A stretch of DNA of 64,000 bases from the NCBI GenBank assembly GCA_018712515.1, contig DVGW01000049.1, positions 59,063 to 123,062 on the forward strand. The letters are read 5' to 3'. The DNA comes from Aphodovivens avicola. GTDB lineage: Bacteria > Actinomycetota > Coriobacteriia > Coriobacteriales > Eggerthellaceae. The translations under genes were made by a program, and so were the position numbers. Within the stretch, counting starts at the first letter, position 1. Every line of letters begins with the position of its first letter. Shown piece by piece: positions 34,645 to 43,095 of the stretch. The notes beneath the pieces are model-generated. The model searched no databases, was not told the origin of the DNA, and saw only the letters and a program-made list of their open reading frames with translations.

Positions 34645-35814
34645 CTAGCGGCCCGTCTTCACCTCGCCCTTCTCGCAGCGGTTGCCCCAGGCGTCGATGA
34701 TCGCGCCGTCGCGGTACACGCAGATGATCTCGCAGTGGTTGGCGCATTTGCCGCACTCGATCTCGCGCGCGGTGAACTCGAAGTCGAGCGCCGCGTCGAA
34801 GTCGAACGCGCCCGTGGCGAAGGGTCCCTCGCCCGTCGCCCGCGCGGGGCCGGCGTCGGCCGCCAGAAGCGCCACGCCGTAGGCGCCCATCAGGTGCCCG
34901 TCGGGATCCACCGCCACCGGCATGCCCAGCTGCTCCTCGAACGCGCGCACCACGCCTGCGTTCTTGCTCACGCCGCCCTGGAACACCACCGGGGCCAGGA
35001 TCTTCTTGCCCTTGCCCACGTTGTTCAGGTAGTTGGACGCCACGGCGTTGCACAGTCCCGCGATGATGTCCTCGCGCGCGTAGCCCACCTGGATCTTGTG
35101 CACCAGGTCACTTTCGGCGAACACCGTGCAGCGCGCCGCGATGTTGGCCGGGTGCTTGGTCGAAAGCGCGATCTCGCCGAACTCCTCCACCTCCACGCCC
35201 AGACGGTGCGCCTGGCTCGACAAAAACGACCCGGTGCCCGCTGCGCACAGCGTGTTCATGGCGTAGTCCACCGCGATCCCGTCGTCCACGATGATGATCT
35301 TGGAGTCCTGCCCGCCGATCTCCAGGATGGTTCGCACGTCGGGGTGCAGGTGCGTGGTGCCCACGGCGTGCGCGGTGATCTCGTTTTTGATGACCGACGC
35401 GCCCAGCATGGCGCCCACGAGCCTGCGCGCGCTGCCGGTGGTGCCGGCGCCCGCCACGCGCGTCGTGGCAGGGTCGATCTGCTCGCGCAGCTCGGCCACC
35501 ACGCGCTTGGCGGCCTGCGCGGGGTTGCCCTCGGTCCACAGGTACGAGCGCGCGACGATGCTGCGGTCGGGCCCGATGATAACGCCCTTCGTCGAGATCG
35601 ACCCGATGTCGATGCCGAGGTAGCAGCATTCCGTCCGCCCTGTCGGGGCGGACGGAATGCTCGACGCTGCGGCGCACTCGGGCGCTCCGTCTTGCCGCTC
35701 CAAGCGAATCTCGCGTACCGAAGTACGCGTCGCTTCGCTTTCGCGGCAATCCGGAGCACCGGAGCGCGCCTCGCTGACGTTGTCAGGGATGGGCGTGTTT
35801 TCCGCTTGGCTCAT
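34645..35814 (-). CDS. BadF/HgdC-type activator ATPase of 2-hydroxyacyl-CoA dehydratase
   Basis: A 389-residue ASKHA-fold ATPase that, in the family, hydrolyses ATP to push an electron into a 2-hydroxyacyl-CoA dehydratase. The ATPase begins YLGIDIGSISTKGVI near residue 64, with GAGTTGSARRL and LCAAGTGSFLSS. The Cys in LCAAGTG and RCTVFAESD match the family's iron-sulfur ligands. A Cys-rich tail (CGKCANHCEIIC) follows. Residues about 11-63 are encoded by a palindromic repeat element, so the first 60 residues are probably not original. ATG 35814 overlaps the upstream stop as ATGA. Confidence 0.88.
   Translation of the reverse strand: MSQAENTPIPDNVSEARSGAPDCRESEATRTSVREIRLERQDGAPECAAASSIPSAPTGRTECCYLGIDIGSISTKGVIIGPDRSIVARSYLWTEGNPAQAAKRVVAELREQIDPATTRVAGAGTTGSARRLVGAMLGASVIKNEITAHAVGTTHLHPDVRTILEIGGQDSKIIIVDDGIAVDYAMNTLCAAGTGSFLSSQAHRLGVEVEEFGEIALSTKHPANIAARCTVFAESDLVHKIQVGYAREDIIAGLCNAVASNYLNNVGKGKKILAPVVFQGGVSKNAGVVRAFEEQLGMPVAVDPDGHLMGAYGVALLAADAGPARATGEGPFATGAFDFDAALDFEFTAREIECGKCANHCEIICVYRDGAIIDAWGNRCEKGEVKTGR
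35626..35783. repeat. Long folded element copy C, inside the activator gene
   Basis: A perfect 15-bp hairpin (35626-35640 with 35646-35660) is followed by an outer pair around GGCGCTCCG...CGGAGCGCGCC. It shares AAGTACGCKTCGC, CGGCAATCC-type and GCTGACGTT blocks with the element at 20588. It lies in frame inside the 5' end of the activator coding sequence, as Rickettsia palindromic elements do. Confidence 0.65.
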
Positions 35815-37025
35815 CTTTTCGTTCTCTCCTTCTTCATCGCGAGCATGTCGTAGAACGCCTCGAGGCGCGTGTCCAGGCCGGTGTCGCTGGTCTGGGTGTC
35901 GTAGGTGAGGAAAAGCGTCGGGACGCGGAAGTCCTCGCTGATGCGCTGCAGCACGGGCACGCAGTCGATCTCCGGCGTGCAACCGGACGACTTGGCGTGG
36001 ACGATGCCGTCGAAGCCCTCGTGCGCGTACTTGCGCGCGGCGGCGATGGTGAGCGTGGAGGTGGGGCCCATGTCGTAGGCTGCGTAGTCCTTGCACCCCA
36101 CGCGCAGGTTGGGTTCGTTGTAGTGGATGAAGCGGTTGGTGAGGTTGAGCATGCGATGCGCCTCCACGCCCAGCCCGATCAGCTTCTCGTCGAGGCCCAG
36201 GTTGCTGCGGCCGTCGATGGCGGTGAACATCTCGCCCACGACGCCGATGCGCAGGGGATCGGAGGGCTTGTCGATCGGGATGGCGCGCATCGCGTCCATG
36301 CCGCGCTGGTGCGCCTCGCCGATCTCGCGGCCGCACGTGGCGGCGCGCATCCCGTCCATGTACGACGCCCAGGCGCGGCGAAACGCCCCGCGCTCGCGCT
36401 CGAACCCGGCGTTGGCCAGGTAGAAGTCGCGCGCTTCGTCCAGCTTCACCACCATGTCGCCGCAGGCGAGCAGCTGCTTGACCGCGTGCGGCACGGCGAT
36501 GTCGGGGTTGACCGTCTTCAGGCACTGCTTGGTCCAGCCGATCCAGCCTCCCTCGATGCCGCCGGAGAAGTTCAGCATCTCGAACTCGTAGCCCATCTCG
36601 CGCAGGAGCGATTCCTGCAGCTCGCCGTAGTAGCCCAGGCGGCACGGGCCGCCGAACTGCACGAGCACGTCGGCGCCCGCTTCGAGCGCCTCGATGAAGT
36701 CGCCCAGGATGTGCTTGAACGGCGTGCACACGTAGTCGGTCGCGTGCTGGGCGCCCAGGTCGCTGGTGGCCTTGGTGGCTTCGGGCAGGGGCAGGTAGTC
36801 GGCGTCGAGCACCTGCTCGACGAAGAACTTGAATGCCGGGTCGTAGTAGCAGTAGCGGAAAAACGCCACCTTCACCCGCTTGTGACGGTCGCGTTTGAAG
36901 CCGCGGCGCTTGCCGGCAAGCAGGCGCGGCGGGCGCGTGCGGTCGGGGTTGAACGCGAACCGCGAGCGCACGTCGCCTGCGGCACCGAGGGCTCCGGCGT
37001 CGGCGGCGGGCTTGGGACTAGCCAT
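35811..37025 (-). CDS. 2-hydroxyacyl-CoA dehydratase activase-related protein, second module
   Basis: A 404-residue soluble protein resembling a part of the large CoA-substrate-specific enzyme activases found in Firmicutes. It contains VKVAFFRYCYYDPAFKFFVE and a Cys-containing core (YVCTPFKHILGDF, GGPCRLGYYGELQE, GCKDYAAYDMGPTST, SSGCTPEIDCVPVL). No signal peptide or membrane helix is present. It overlaps the upstream gene by 8 bp and the downstream ATPase gene by an ATGA. The operon order is DUF2229-type module, this module, ATPase. No dehydratase gene is nearby. Confidence 0.8.
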   Translation of the reverse strand: MASPKPAADAGALGAAGDVRSRFAFNPDRTRPPRLLAGKRRGFKRDRHKRVKVAFFRYCYYDPAFKFFVEQVLDADYLPLPEATKATSDLGAQHATDYVCTPFKHILGDFIEALEAGADVLVQFGGPCRLGYYGELQESLLREMGYEFEMLNFSGGIEGGWIGWTKQCLKTVNPDIAVPHAVKQLLACGDMVVKLDEARDFYLANAGFERERGAFRRAWASYMDGMRAATCGREIGEAHQRGMDAMRAIPIDKPSDPLRIGVVGEMFTAIDGRSNLGLDEKLIGLGVEAHRMLNLTNRFIHYNEPNLRVGCKDYAAYDMGPTSTLTIAAARKYAHEGFDGIVHAKSSGCTPEIDCVPVLQRISEDFRVPTLFLTYDTQTSDTGLDTRLEAFYDMLAMKKERTKR

Positions 37026-38034
37026 TGACGTAGCCTCCCTTCTGGTGAAACCGCAGGATGTCGACGAAACTCTCGATGCGCGTCTCGACGCCCGCGGTGC
37101 CGCTTTGCGCGTCGATCATGAGGTTGAGGATGGGCATGCCGTGGATGCAGCGCATGATGGCGTCGTCGGTCATGGAGTCGGGCCCGCACGGGAACGCGCT
37201 TACCAGCACAATGCCGTCGATGCGGTCCTTGAGCAGCAGGATCGAACCGATCAGCTCGCGGTTCACCGCCCAAGGCAGGGTTTCGGAGAAGTCGAGGCTT
37301 GCTTGGTACGCCTTAGCGCGGTCGGTCTCGTCGGCGAACAGCACGGTGGCCTCCGCCCGCTCGAGCGCTTCGACCACGGTGCCGCTCAGGTAGCGGTCGT
37401 GCGCGATGTAGGGATGCGCCGCCACGAGGATCGCGAGCGGCTGCGGCTCCGTCCCGCTTGCGTCGGCGGCCACCACGCGGCGGTATTCGGCAAGCAGGCG
37501 CAGCGTCTCGTCCTGCGCGGTAGCGCGTGCGGCGCAGGTGGCCTCCTGGGCGCGCTGTGCTCGCTTCCATGCCCGGCGTGCCTCTGCGGGCGCGGCTCCC
37601 ATCCGCGCGGCGAGGTCCAAGAAGGCGCGCCGCGTTCCGCGGGAGTCCGAAACGTCCTCCACCATCAGCGTCATGATGCGCATCTTGCGGTCGCGCAGCG
37701 CGTTGCGCACCAGATCGGGCGCCGACTGGAACTTGGTGCAGAAGCCGCAGCGCGGGTTGCCGCTGGCGTAGCCGGGAACGAACACCGCGTCGCAGCGGCC
37801 CTCCAGCGAGGCGATGTGCCCCATGAACGCCTTGGAGGCGAGGCAGCATTCGTCCACCGACAGGGCGCTGCCGACGTCGATCGTGCTCTTGTCGGTGGGC
37901 TCGCTTTCGACCACGGTGCGTCCCAGCTCTTCGAAGAACGTGCGCCACAGCTCGCCGTAGCGGTACTGCAGCAGCGCGCGCGGGATGCCCACGCGTTGCA
38001 CGTCGGCGAGATCGTGGGGCGGGGTTCGCGTCAC
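37018..38034 (-). CDS. DUF2229-type dehydratase activase-related protein
   Basis: A 338-residue protein matching the first module of large activases: VGIPRALLQYRYGELWRTFF, then SVDECCLASKAFMGH, and a CGFC motif (RCGFCTKFQ) that may bind a cluster. It begins at GTG 38034, with AAAGGA 8 nt upstream; a TTG at 38067 is the longer option. It overlaps the next gene by 8 bp. The three genes together correspond to a split version of the ~1400-residue fused activases. The intergenic 38035-38279 holds a divergent promoter region with GC-rich leader for the next operon. Confidence 0.78.
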   Translation of the reverse strand: MTRTPPHDLADVQRVGIPRALLQYRYGELWRTFFEELGRTVVESEPTDKSTIDVGSALSVDECCLASKAFMGHIASLEGRCDAVFVPGYASGNPRCGFCTKFQSAPDLVRNALRDRKMRIMTLMVEDVSDSRGTRRAFLDLAARMGAAPAEARRAWKRAQRAQEATCAARATAQDETLRLLAEYRRVVAADASGTEPQPLAILVAAHPYIAHDRYLSGTVVEALERAEATVLFADETDRAKAYQASLDFSETLPWAVNRELIGSILLLKDRIDGIVLVSAFPCGPDSMTDDAIMRCIHGMPILNLMIDAQSGTAGVETRIESFVDILRFHQKGGYVNG

Positions 38035-38279
38035 GGGCGGGGTCCTTTCGCTCGGATGGAAAGTCAACCCGCCTATTATAGCGGCGCGCCCTCGGATGCT
38101 TCCGAACCTCCCTCGGACGGTCGCGGCTCGTTTTCGGGCGTGCGGCCGCTCGTTCGCGCGCCGGCGCGTCTGCTACAATCGCCCCGAAGAGGGCGGCTGC
38201 CGTGCGGGTGTGGCGCGGCCGGCGCTGCGGCGCATGGGCGGCCTGCTCAGCGCGCCGTGTGAGGCTAGGAGGATATGCG

Positions 38280-38405
38280 ATGGAGTGGAGCGTGGGCGCT
38301 TTGGCGCAGACGGGCGACAACTACCTGCCGTTCATCGTCGGCGGCGTGGTGGTGATCGCCCTGATCGTGCTCGTGGTGGCGTTTATCCTGATGAGGCGCA
38401 AATGA
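38280..38405 (+). CDS. 41-residue membrane protein with LAQTG sorting-signal pattern
   Basis: A tiny protein, MEWSVGALAQTGDNYLPF followed by a hydrophobic helix and RRK. The stretch LAQTG, a hydrophobic segment and a basic tail is the layout of a C-terminal wall-sorting signal, but almost nothing lies before it. AGGAGG stands 7 nt before ATG 38280, and the stop overlaps the rsmI start as ATGA, so it is very likely translated. It has no N-terminal signal peptide. It may be a minimal sortase substrate or simply a small membrane protein with a coincidental motif. Confidence 0.72.
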   Translation: MEWSVGALAQTGDNYLPFIVGGVVVIALIVLVVAFILMRRK

Positions 38406-39301
38406 GCAGCCGAGCTGAGGGGGCGGTTCGGGACGCCGCCGCGCGGAGCGGCTGCCTGACGATCGTTCCCACGCCGCTGGGGAACCTCGGCGACATGACG
38501 ACGCGCGCGCTCGACGCTCTGCGAGATGCGGACGCGGTGTGCGCCGAGGACACGCGCGTGACGGGCAAACTGCTGGCGGCGTTCGGTATCAAGAAGCGTC
38601 TGGAGCGTTTGGACGAGGCGCTCGTCGCGCAGCGCGCGGACTCGATCGTGCGGCGCGTGCTGGACGGCGAGCGCATCGCCTACTGCAGCGACGCGGGCAT
38701 GCCGGGCGTGTCCGACCCGGGCATGCGCCTGGTGCGCGCGTGCCGTGCGGCCGGGGCGCCGGTAGAGGTGCTGCCGGGGCCCACAGCGGTGGCGACGGCG
38801 TATGTGGCAAGCGGATGCGAGAACCAGCGGTTTTACTTCGGGGGCTTTTTTCCGCGTAAGGCGGGTGAGCGTCGAAGCCTGCTGGAAAGCCTGCGCGCCC
38901 TTGACGCCGCCCTGGTCTTTTACGAGAGCCCCAACCGTTTGGAAGGCGCGCTCGAGGCGATCGCCGAGACGTTCCCGCTGCGCGAGGCGACGGTGTGCCG
39001 CGAGCTTACCAAGCTCCATGAGGAGATCGTGCGCGCGGCGACGCCCGAGCTGCGCGACGAGTTCGCGCGCCGCGCGGCGCAAGAGGGCATCAAAGGCGAG
39101 ATCGTCATCGTGGTCGACGGCCCCACCGAAGCCGAGGACGCGGATCGGGCACAGCATGCCGCAGCCGACGCGCGGGAACGTGCGGCGCAGCTTGTCGCGG
39201 AGGGTCTGCGTGCCAAGCAGGTGGCGCGCACGCTTGCCGACGAGCTGGGAATCCCTCGCAACGAGGCCTACGAGATCGCCTTGGAGGCGAGCCGTTCGTG
39301 A
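38402..39301 (+). CDS. rsmI: 16S rRNA (cytidine-1402-2'-O)-methyltransferase
   Basis: Methylates C1402 of 16S rRNA at the 2'-O position. The 299-residue chain is a tetrapyrrole-methylase-type fold: TIVPTPLGNLGDMTTRALDAL, the SAM-binding DAGMPGVSDPG, then VLPGPTAVATAY and GGFFPRK, which are diagnostic of RsmI. It starts at ATG 38402 within the stop of the 41-residue gene. The next gene starts inside its stop region (GTGA), so the three form one coupled string. Confidence 0.95.
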   Translation: MSSRAEGAVRDAAARSGCLTIVPTPLGNLGDMTTRALDALRDADAVCAEDTRVTGKLLAAFGIKKRLERLDEALVAQRADSIVRRVLDGERIAYCSDAGMPGVSDPGMRLVRACRAAGAPVEVLPGPTAVATAYVASGCENQRFYFGGFFPRKAGERRSLLESLRALDAALVFYESPNRLEGALEAIAETFPLREATVCRELTKLHEEIVRAATPELRDEFARRAAQEGIKGEIVIVVDGPTEAEDADRAQHAAADARERAAQLVAEGLRAKQVARTLADELGIPRNEAYEIALEASRS

Positions 39302-39888
39302 CCGGGCGCGCGCCTGCCGGCGGACGCTGCGACGCCGCTCCCCTTGAGGAGCTCGTGTTCGTCGACGAGTTCGAGGTCTGGATCCTCCGCAAACGCATCA
39401 AGAACATCAACCTGCACGTGAAGCCGCCCGATGGGCGCATCGAGGTGTCCGCGCCGCTGCGCGTCGGCACCTCGTTCGTGCGTGCTTTCGTCCGCGAGAA
39501 GCGCGACTGGATCCTCAGGCAGCAAAAGCGCATCGCCGCGTCCCCGCAAGGCCGCGCCGCCGCCGCGTCCCCCGACGAGGTGGCGCAATGGCGGGAGGTG
39601 GTCCAGGCGTTCGTGCCGTCGCTGATCGCGAAGTGGGAGCCCATCATGGGGGTCAAGGCGGGCAAGATCGCCTACCGCAACATGACGAGCCGTTGGGGCA
39701 GCTGTCAGCCGTCCACCGGGAGGATCTGCATCAACGTGAGGCTGGCGCTCTATCCGCCCGAATGCCTGGAGTACGTGGTCGTGCACGAGCTGTGCCATCT
39801 TCTGGAACGCGGCCACGGCCCGCGCTTCCATGCGCTGATGGACACGTTCCTCCCCGGCTGGAAGGCCATCCGCGCGAAGCTGCGTTAG
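39298..39888 (+). CDS. YgjP-like zinc metallopeptidase-domain protein
   Basis: A 196-residue protein of the YgjP/DUF45 group. The zinc site VVHELCHLLERGHGPRFH is near residues 160-177, preceded by the strand NMTSRWGSC. It is predicted to be cytoplasmic; a peptidase activity is inferred from HExxH alone. The GTG 39298 start overlaps the rsmI stop. A GC-rich inverted repeat region (39890-40040) follows it. Confidence 0.9.
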   Translation: MTGRAPAGGRCDAAPLEELVFVDEFEVWILRKRIKNINLHVKPPDGRIEVSAPLRVGTSFVRAFVREKRDWILRQQKRIAASPQGRAAAASPDEVAQWREVVQAFVPSLIAKWEPIMGVKAGKIAYRNMTSRWGSCQPSTGRICINVRLALYPPECLEYVVVHELCHLLERGHGPRFHALMDTFLPGWKAIRAKLR

Positions 39889-40056
39889 GGGCGGGGCGCT
39901 TCGGGCCCGCGACGGCGATGCTCCCCGAACCGGATCGGCCGGCGCCCCGTCCTCCGGATCGTCCCGGCTCTCGCCGTCGCCCGCGCTCCGGATCGTTCCA
40001 GCGCCGCTTACACCAGGCGTTTCGCGCCGTCTCGAAAAGGCTGTTAGGATAAGGCC

Positions 40057-41508
40057 ATGGCAAGCGAGGAAGGACAGATCGACCGCAGGGGCGAAGGCGC
40101 GCCGGACGGCGAGCCCGTCGCCGCGTTCTCCGCGCACATGCGTCATCTGATCCTGGGCATCATGATGCTGGGGACGGGCGCGGCGTGCATCTCGCAGAGC
40201 ATGATGATCTCGGCGCTGCCCGCCATCATGGGCGAGTTCTCCGTCGACGCCACGCTGGGCCAGCTGCTCACCACCGCCTACATCTTCACGCTGGGGCTCA
40301 TCTCCGCGATATCGGCGTTTCTCGTCAACCGCGTCAACGCCAAGACGCTGTTTCTCGTCGCCATCGGCATCTTCGTCGTCGGATGCGCCGCGGCGCTCTC
40401 CGCGCCGAACTACTGGCTGCTGCTCGCGGCGCGCCTGTTCCAATCGGGCGGCGCGGGCATCCTGCTCCCGCTCATCCAGGTGGTGGCGCTGTCGGTCTAT
40501 CCGAAAAGCGAGTACGGCAAGGCGATGGGCATCGTCGGCGTCATCATCGGGTTCGCGCCCGCCATCGGGCCGAGCATCGCCGGCTTCTTCATCGATTTCT
40601 GGGGATGGCGCTCGGTGTTCGTCCTGCTGGGCATCGTCGCGCTTGTGCCGGCGGCGGTTTCGATTCCGCTCCTCCCGCGCGGCATCGTCCCGCCGCCGAA
40701 GCATCGCGAGAGGTTCGATCCCGTCTCCATGGCGCTTTACGTCATCGGGTTGGTGGGATGCCTCGTGGCGGTGACCATCATGGAATCCTCGGGCTTCGCG
40801 CCGGAGGCGTTGGCGCTTCTCGTCTGCGGCGCGGCGATCATCGCGGTGTTCGTCAGGCGCCAGCTGAGAAGCGACGATCCGCTGCTCAAACTGTCCTGCT
40901 TCGCGAACCGCACGTTCGCGGTTTCGGTCATGCTGGTGCTGGTGGGCCATATCGCGTTCATGACGGGCTCGGTGATGGTGCCCTTGTTCGTGCAGGACGT
41001 CCAGATGGACTCCGCGACCGTGTCGGGGCTCACCATCCTGCCGGGCGCGGTGCTGCTCGGCTTCCTCAACCCGGTCACGGGACGCTACCTTGACAAGCAC
41101 GGGCCGCGCGCGCTCGTGGCGGCGGGGTGCGTCGTCTTGGTGGCGGGCACGCTGGCGTTCGTGCCGCTGGGGCCCGACACGCCCGAATGGGTGGTGACGG
41201 TGCTCTACGGCGTGCGGACCGTGGGCGTGGCCTGCCTGATGATGCCGCTGACGGCGTACGGATGCGCTGCCCTGCCGATGGAGGATCTCGCCCAGGGCAA
41301 CGCCATCGTGACCTCGTTTCGCCAGATCTTCGGGTCGTTGGCATGCTCGGCGTTCATCGCGGTGATGTCGGCCAACTCGTCCAACGCCCTCGGCGTGGAC
41401 GCGCGCGGCTTCGGCGTGAGCTTCGCGGTGCTCGCCGCGGTCATCGCGGTGGGCTGCATTGCCGGGCTGGCGTTGCTGCCGCGGGGGAGAAAGCAAGCGG
41501 GAAAGTAG
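40057..41508 (+). CDS. MFS exporter, EmrB/QacA (DHA2) type
   Basis: Membrane drug:H+ antiporter of the 14-helix DHA2 group, 483 residues. Helix 1 starts near residue 30. Typical motifs include SMMISALPAIMGEF and the conserved RLFQSGGAGILLPL stretch in helix 4, and GPSIAGFFIDFWGWRSVF in helix 5-6. The N-terminal 25 residues are acidic and cytoplasmic. It stands alone. Substrates unknown. Confidence 0.9.
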   Translation: MASEEGQIDRRGEGAPDGEPVAAFSAHMRHLILGIMMLGTGAACISQSMMISALPAIMGEFSVDATLGQLLTTAYIFTLGLISAISAFLVNRVNAKTLFLVAIGIFVVGCAAALSAPNYWLLLAARLFQSGGAGILLPLIQVVALSVYPKSEYGKAMGIVGVIIGFAPAIGPSIAGFFIDFWGWRSVFVLLGIVALVPAAVSIPLLPRGIVPPPKHRERFDPVSMALYVIGLVGCLVAVTIMESSGFAPEALALLVCGAAIIAVFVRRQLRSDDPLLKLSCFANRTFAVSVMLVLVGHIAFMTGSVMVPLFVQDVQMDSATVSGLTILPGAVLLGFLNPVTGRYLDKHGPRALVAAGCVVLVAGTLAFVPLGPDTPEWVVTVLYGVRTVGVACLMMPLTAYGCAALPMEDLAQGNAIVTSFRQIFGSLACSAFIAVMSANSSNALGVDARGFGVSFAVLAAVIAVGCIAGLALLPRGRKQAGK

Positions 41509-41647
41509 GGATTCTTACGCTTACGACCTGCTGGTATGCGGTTTTGGTGGGTCGCGCGCCCCGGTGAAGCGCCTCGCCTATAATTGAAGATCGACAAAGG
41601 CGGCCTCGGCGTTTTGCCGGGCGGCCATTCGACCAGACAGGCCCTTT

Positions 41648-42796
41648 ATGCAGCGAAACGCAGTTAAAACGCAAGAAAACACCCTGATGGGGGCGCGCAT
41701 CGCCATGGCGGCGCTTCTCGTCGCAACCCTTGTCTTCACCAGTTCTTTCCCCGTCCTCGCGCAGCCTCAGCGGGCGCTTGCCGTCACCGAGGAGACCGAG
41801 GCGGAGCCCGACGAGCTGCAGCAGCGCGTCGAGCAAAGCGCGGCGGACTACGATGCCGCGGTGGCGCGCGTGGAGGAGCTCGAGCAGCAGATCGCCGACA
41901 ACCAGGAGCAGATCGCCGCGATCGAGGAGGAGCTTCCCGAGCAGCAGGAGCGCGCGGCGGACGCCATGCGCGATCAGTACAAGTTCCAGCGCGAAGCCCC
42001 CGGCATCCTGGAGATGGTGCTCGGGTCGGGATCGCTGTCCGACTTCCTTTCGAGCTGGGACTACTTCACCCATGTCCAGGCACGCAACTACAACGAGCTG
42101 GAGCGCCTCGACCAGATGCGCCAGGAGCTCGAGGCAACTGAGCAGGAGCTCGCCGCGGCGCGCGACGAGGCGGTCGCCCAGCAGTCCGCCGCCGAGCAGG
42201 CCTTGGCTGATGCGCAGGCCGCCCGCGAGGAAGCGCAGCGCCGCGCCGAGGAGGAGGCGGCGCGTCAGGCCGAGGAGGCCGCCCGCGCTGCGGAGGCGGC
42301 TGCCGCTCAGGAGCAGCAGGCGCAGCAGAATCAGTCGTCCGGCCAGACGCAAACCCAGCAGCCCGAGGCTCAGGCGCCCGCGCAGGAGCCGACGGTCGAG
42401 ACGCCCTCTTCCGACGGTGCCGACTGGAGCTCCGACAAGGCGACGTTCGTCTCGCAGTGGGCCGGCCGCATCGACGCGTACCTCGTCGGCTCGCCTTTGG
42501 CGGGGCAGGGCACCACGTTCGCTTCCGCCGCTTGGGATTACGGCGTCGATCCGCGCTGGTCGCCGGCCATCTCCAACACCGAGAGCTCCAAGGGCCTGTA
42601 CTGCTTCCTCCCGCATAACGCCTGGGGCTGGGGATCGTACAGCTGGGGCAGCTGGGAAGAGGCGATCAACGCCCACGTGCGCGGCTTGGCGCGCGGCTAC
42701 GGCTACACCATCAGCGTGGAGGCTGCGAAGAAGTACTGCCCGCCCAACTGGGAGCACTGGTACAACGCCACGCTGGCGCAGATGAACATGATTTAG
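41648..42796 (+). CDS. Exported coiled-coil cell-wall protein with lysozyme-like C-terminus
   Basis: A 382-residue exported protein. A signal peptide (about 1-46) precedes a coiled coil (about 50-200) of the kind found at the N-terminus of CwlO and related hydrolases. An Ala/Glu/Gln-rich linker (200-265) follows. The C-terminal 115 residues contain ISNTESSKGLYCFLPHNAWGWG, resembling a transglycosylase/lysozyme-type domain with a candidate catalytic Glu in NTESSKG. The activity is inferred. A TATAAT -10 lies at 41579-41584. Confidence 0.78.
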   Translation: MQRNAVKTQENTLMGARIAMAALLVATLVFTSSFPVLAQPQRALAVTEETEAEPDELQQRVEQSAADYDAAVARVEELEQQIADNQEQIAAIEEELPEQQERAADAMRDQYKFQREAPGILEMVLGSGSLSDFLSSWDYFTHVQARNYNELERLDQMRQELEATEQELAAARDEAVAQQSAAEQALADAQAAREEAQRRAEEEAARQAEEAARAAEAAAAQEQQAQQNQSSGQTQTQQPEAQAPAQEPTVETPSSDGADWSSDKATFVSQWAGRIDAYLVGSPLAGQGTTFASAAWDYGVDPRWSPAISNTESSKGLYCFLPHNAWGWGSYSWGSWEEAINAHVRGLARGYGYTISVEAAKKYCPPNWEHWYNATLAQMNMI

Positions 42797-42846
42797 TTCG
42801 ACGGCTCGTTCTGCCGGGCTTTTCGCGTCAGATGCCAACTTGTGCG

Positions 42847-42896
42847 AAGAATGCGACGATGCGCGCGTGATCACAGCGCGCTGCCGTCGCATTCTT
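42847..42896. terminator. 50-bp palindrome after the cell-wall gene
   Basis: AAGAATGCGACG (42847-42858) pairs with CGTCGCATTCTT (42885-42896), enclosing inner arms GCGCGC (42861-42866 and 42876-42881). It lies 50 bp after a stop codon. It may terminate transcription or be a dispersed palindrome. Confidence 0.6.
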
Positions 42897-43026
42897 GACA
42901 TTGAGCGTCGTTTTCGCGGGCGAAAGCGCTGAGATCGCGGAAATCATCATGCCGCATGTCGCATTTTGCCGAATAATCGGCATTCGATTCGAAAAGCCTG
43001 GTAACTACATCATGGCGAGCAAGGAC

Positions 43027-43077
43027 GGCTTGGACACCGTCGCCTCTTCAAAGGCGGCTTGGGCGCCGTCGCCTCTT
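43027..43077. repeat. Two-unit direct repeat, 29-bp period
   Basis: GGCTTGGACACCGTCGCC...TCTT (43027-43048) and GGCTTGGGCGCCGTCGCC...TCTT (43056-43077) differ at two of 22 positions. No function is known; it may be a small slippage array. Confidence 0.65.
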
Positions 43078-43095
43078 GGCAGGCTTGATTGCCTA

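Larger units (their letters stand above)
42797..43095. other. Intergenic region with two repeat structures
   Basis: About 300 bp between the cell-wall gene and the convergent Rrf2 gene. It contains a large palindrome (42847-42896) and a two-unit direct repeat (43027-43077). No gene is recognised. Confidence 0.7.

Noticed and set aside
35815..36729. A 305-codon upstream extension of the activator frame
   Set aside because: It runs out of frame through the coding region of the neighbouring gene. The ATGA overlap at 35811-35814 gives the natural start.
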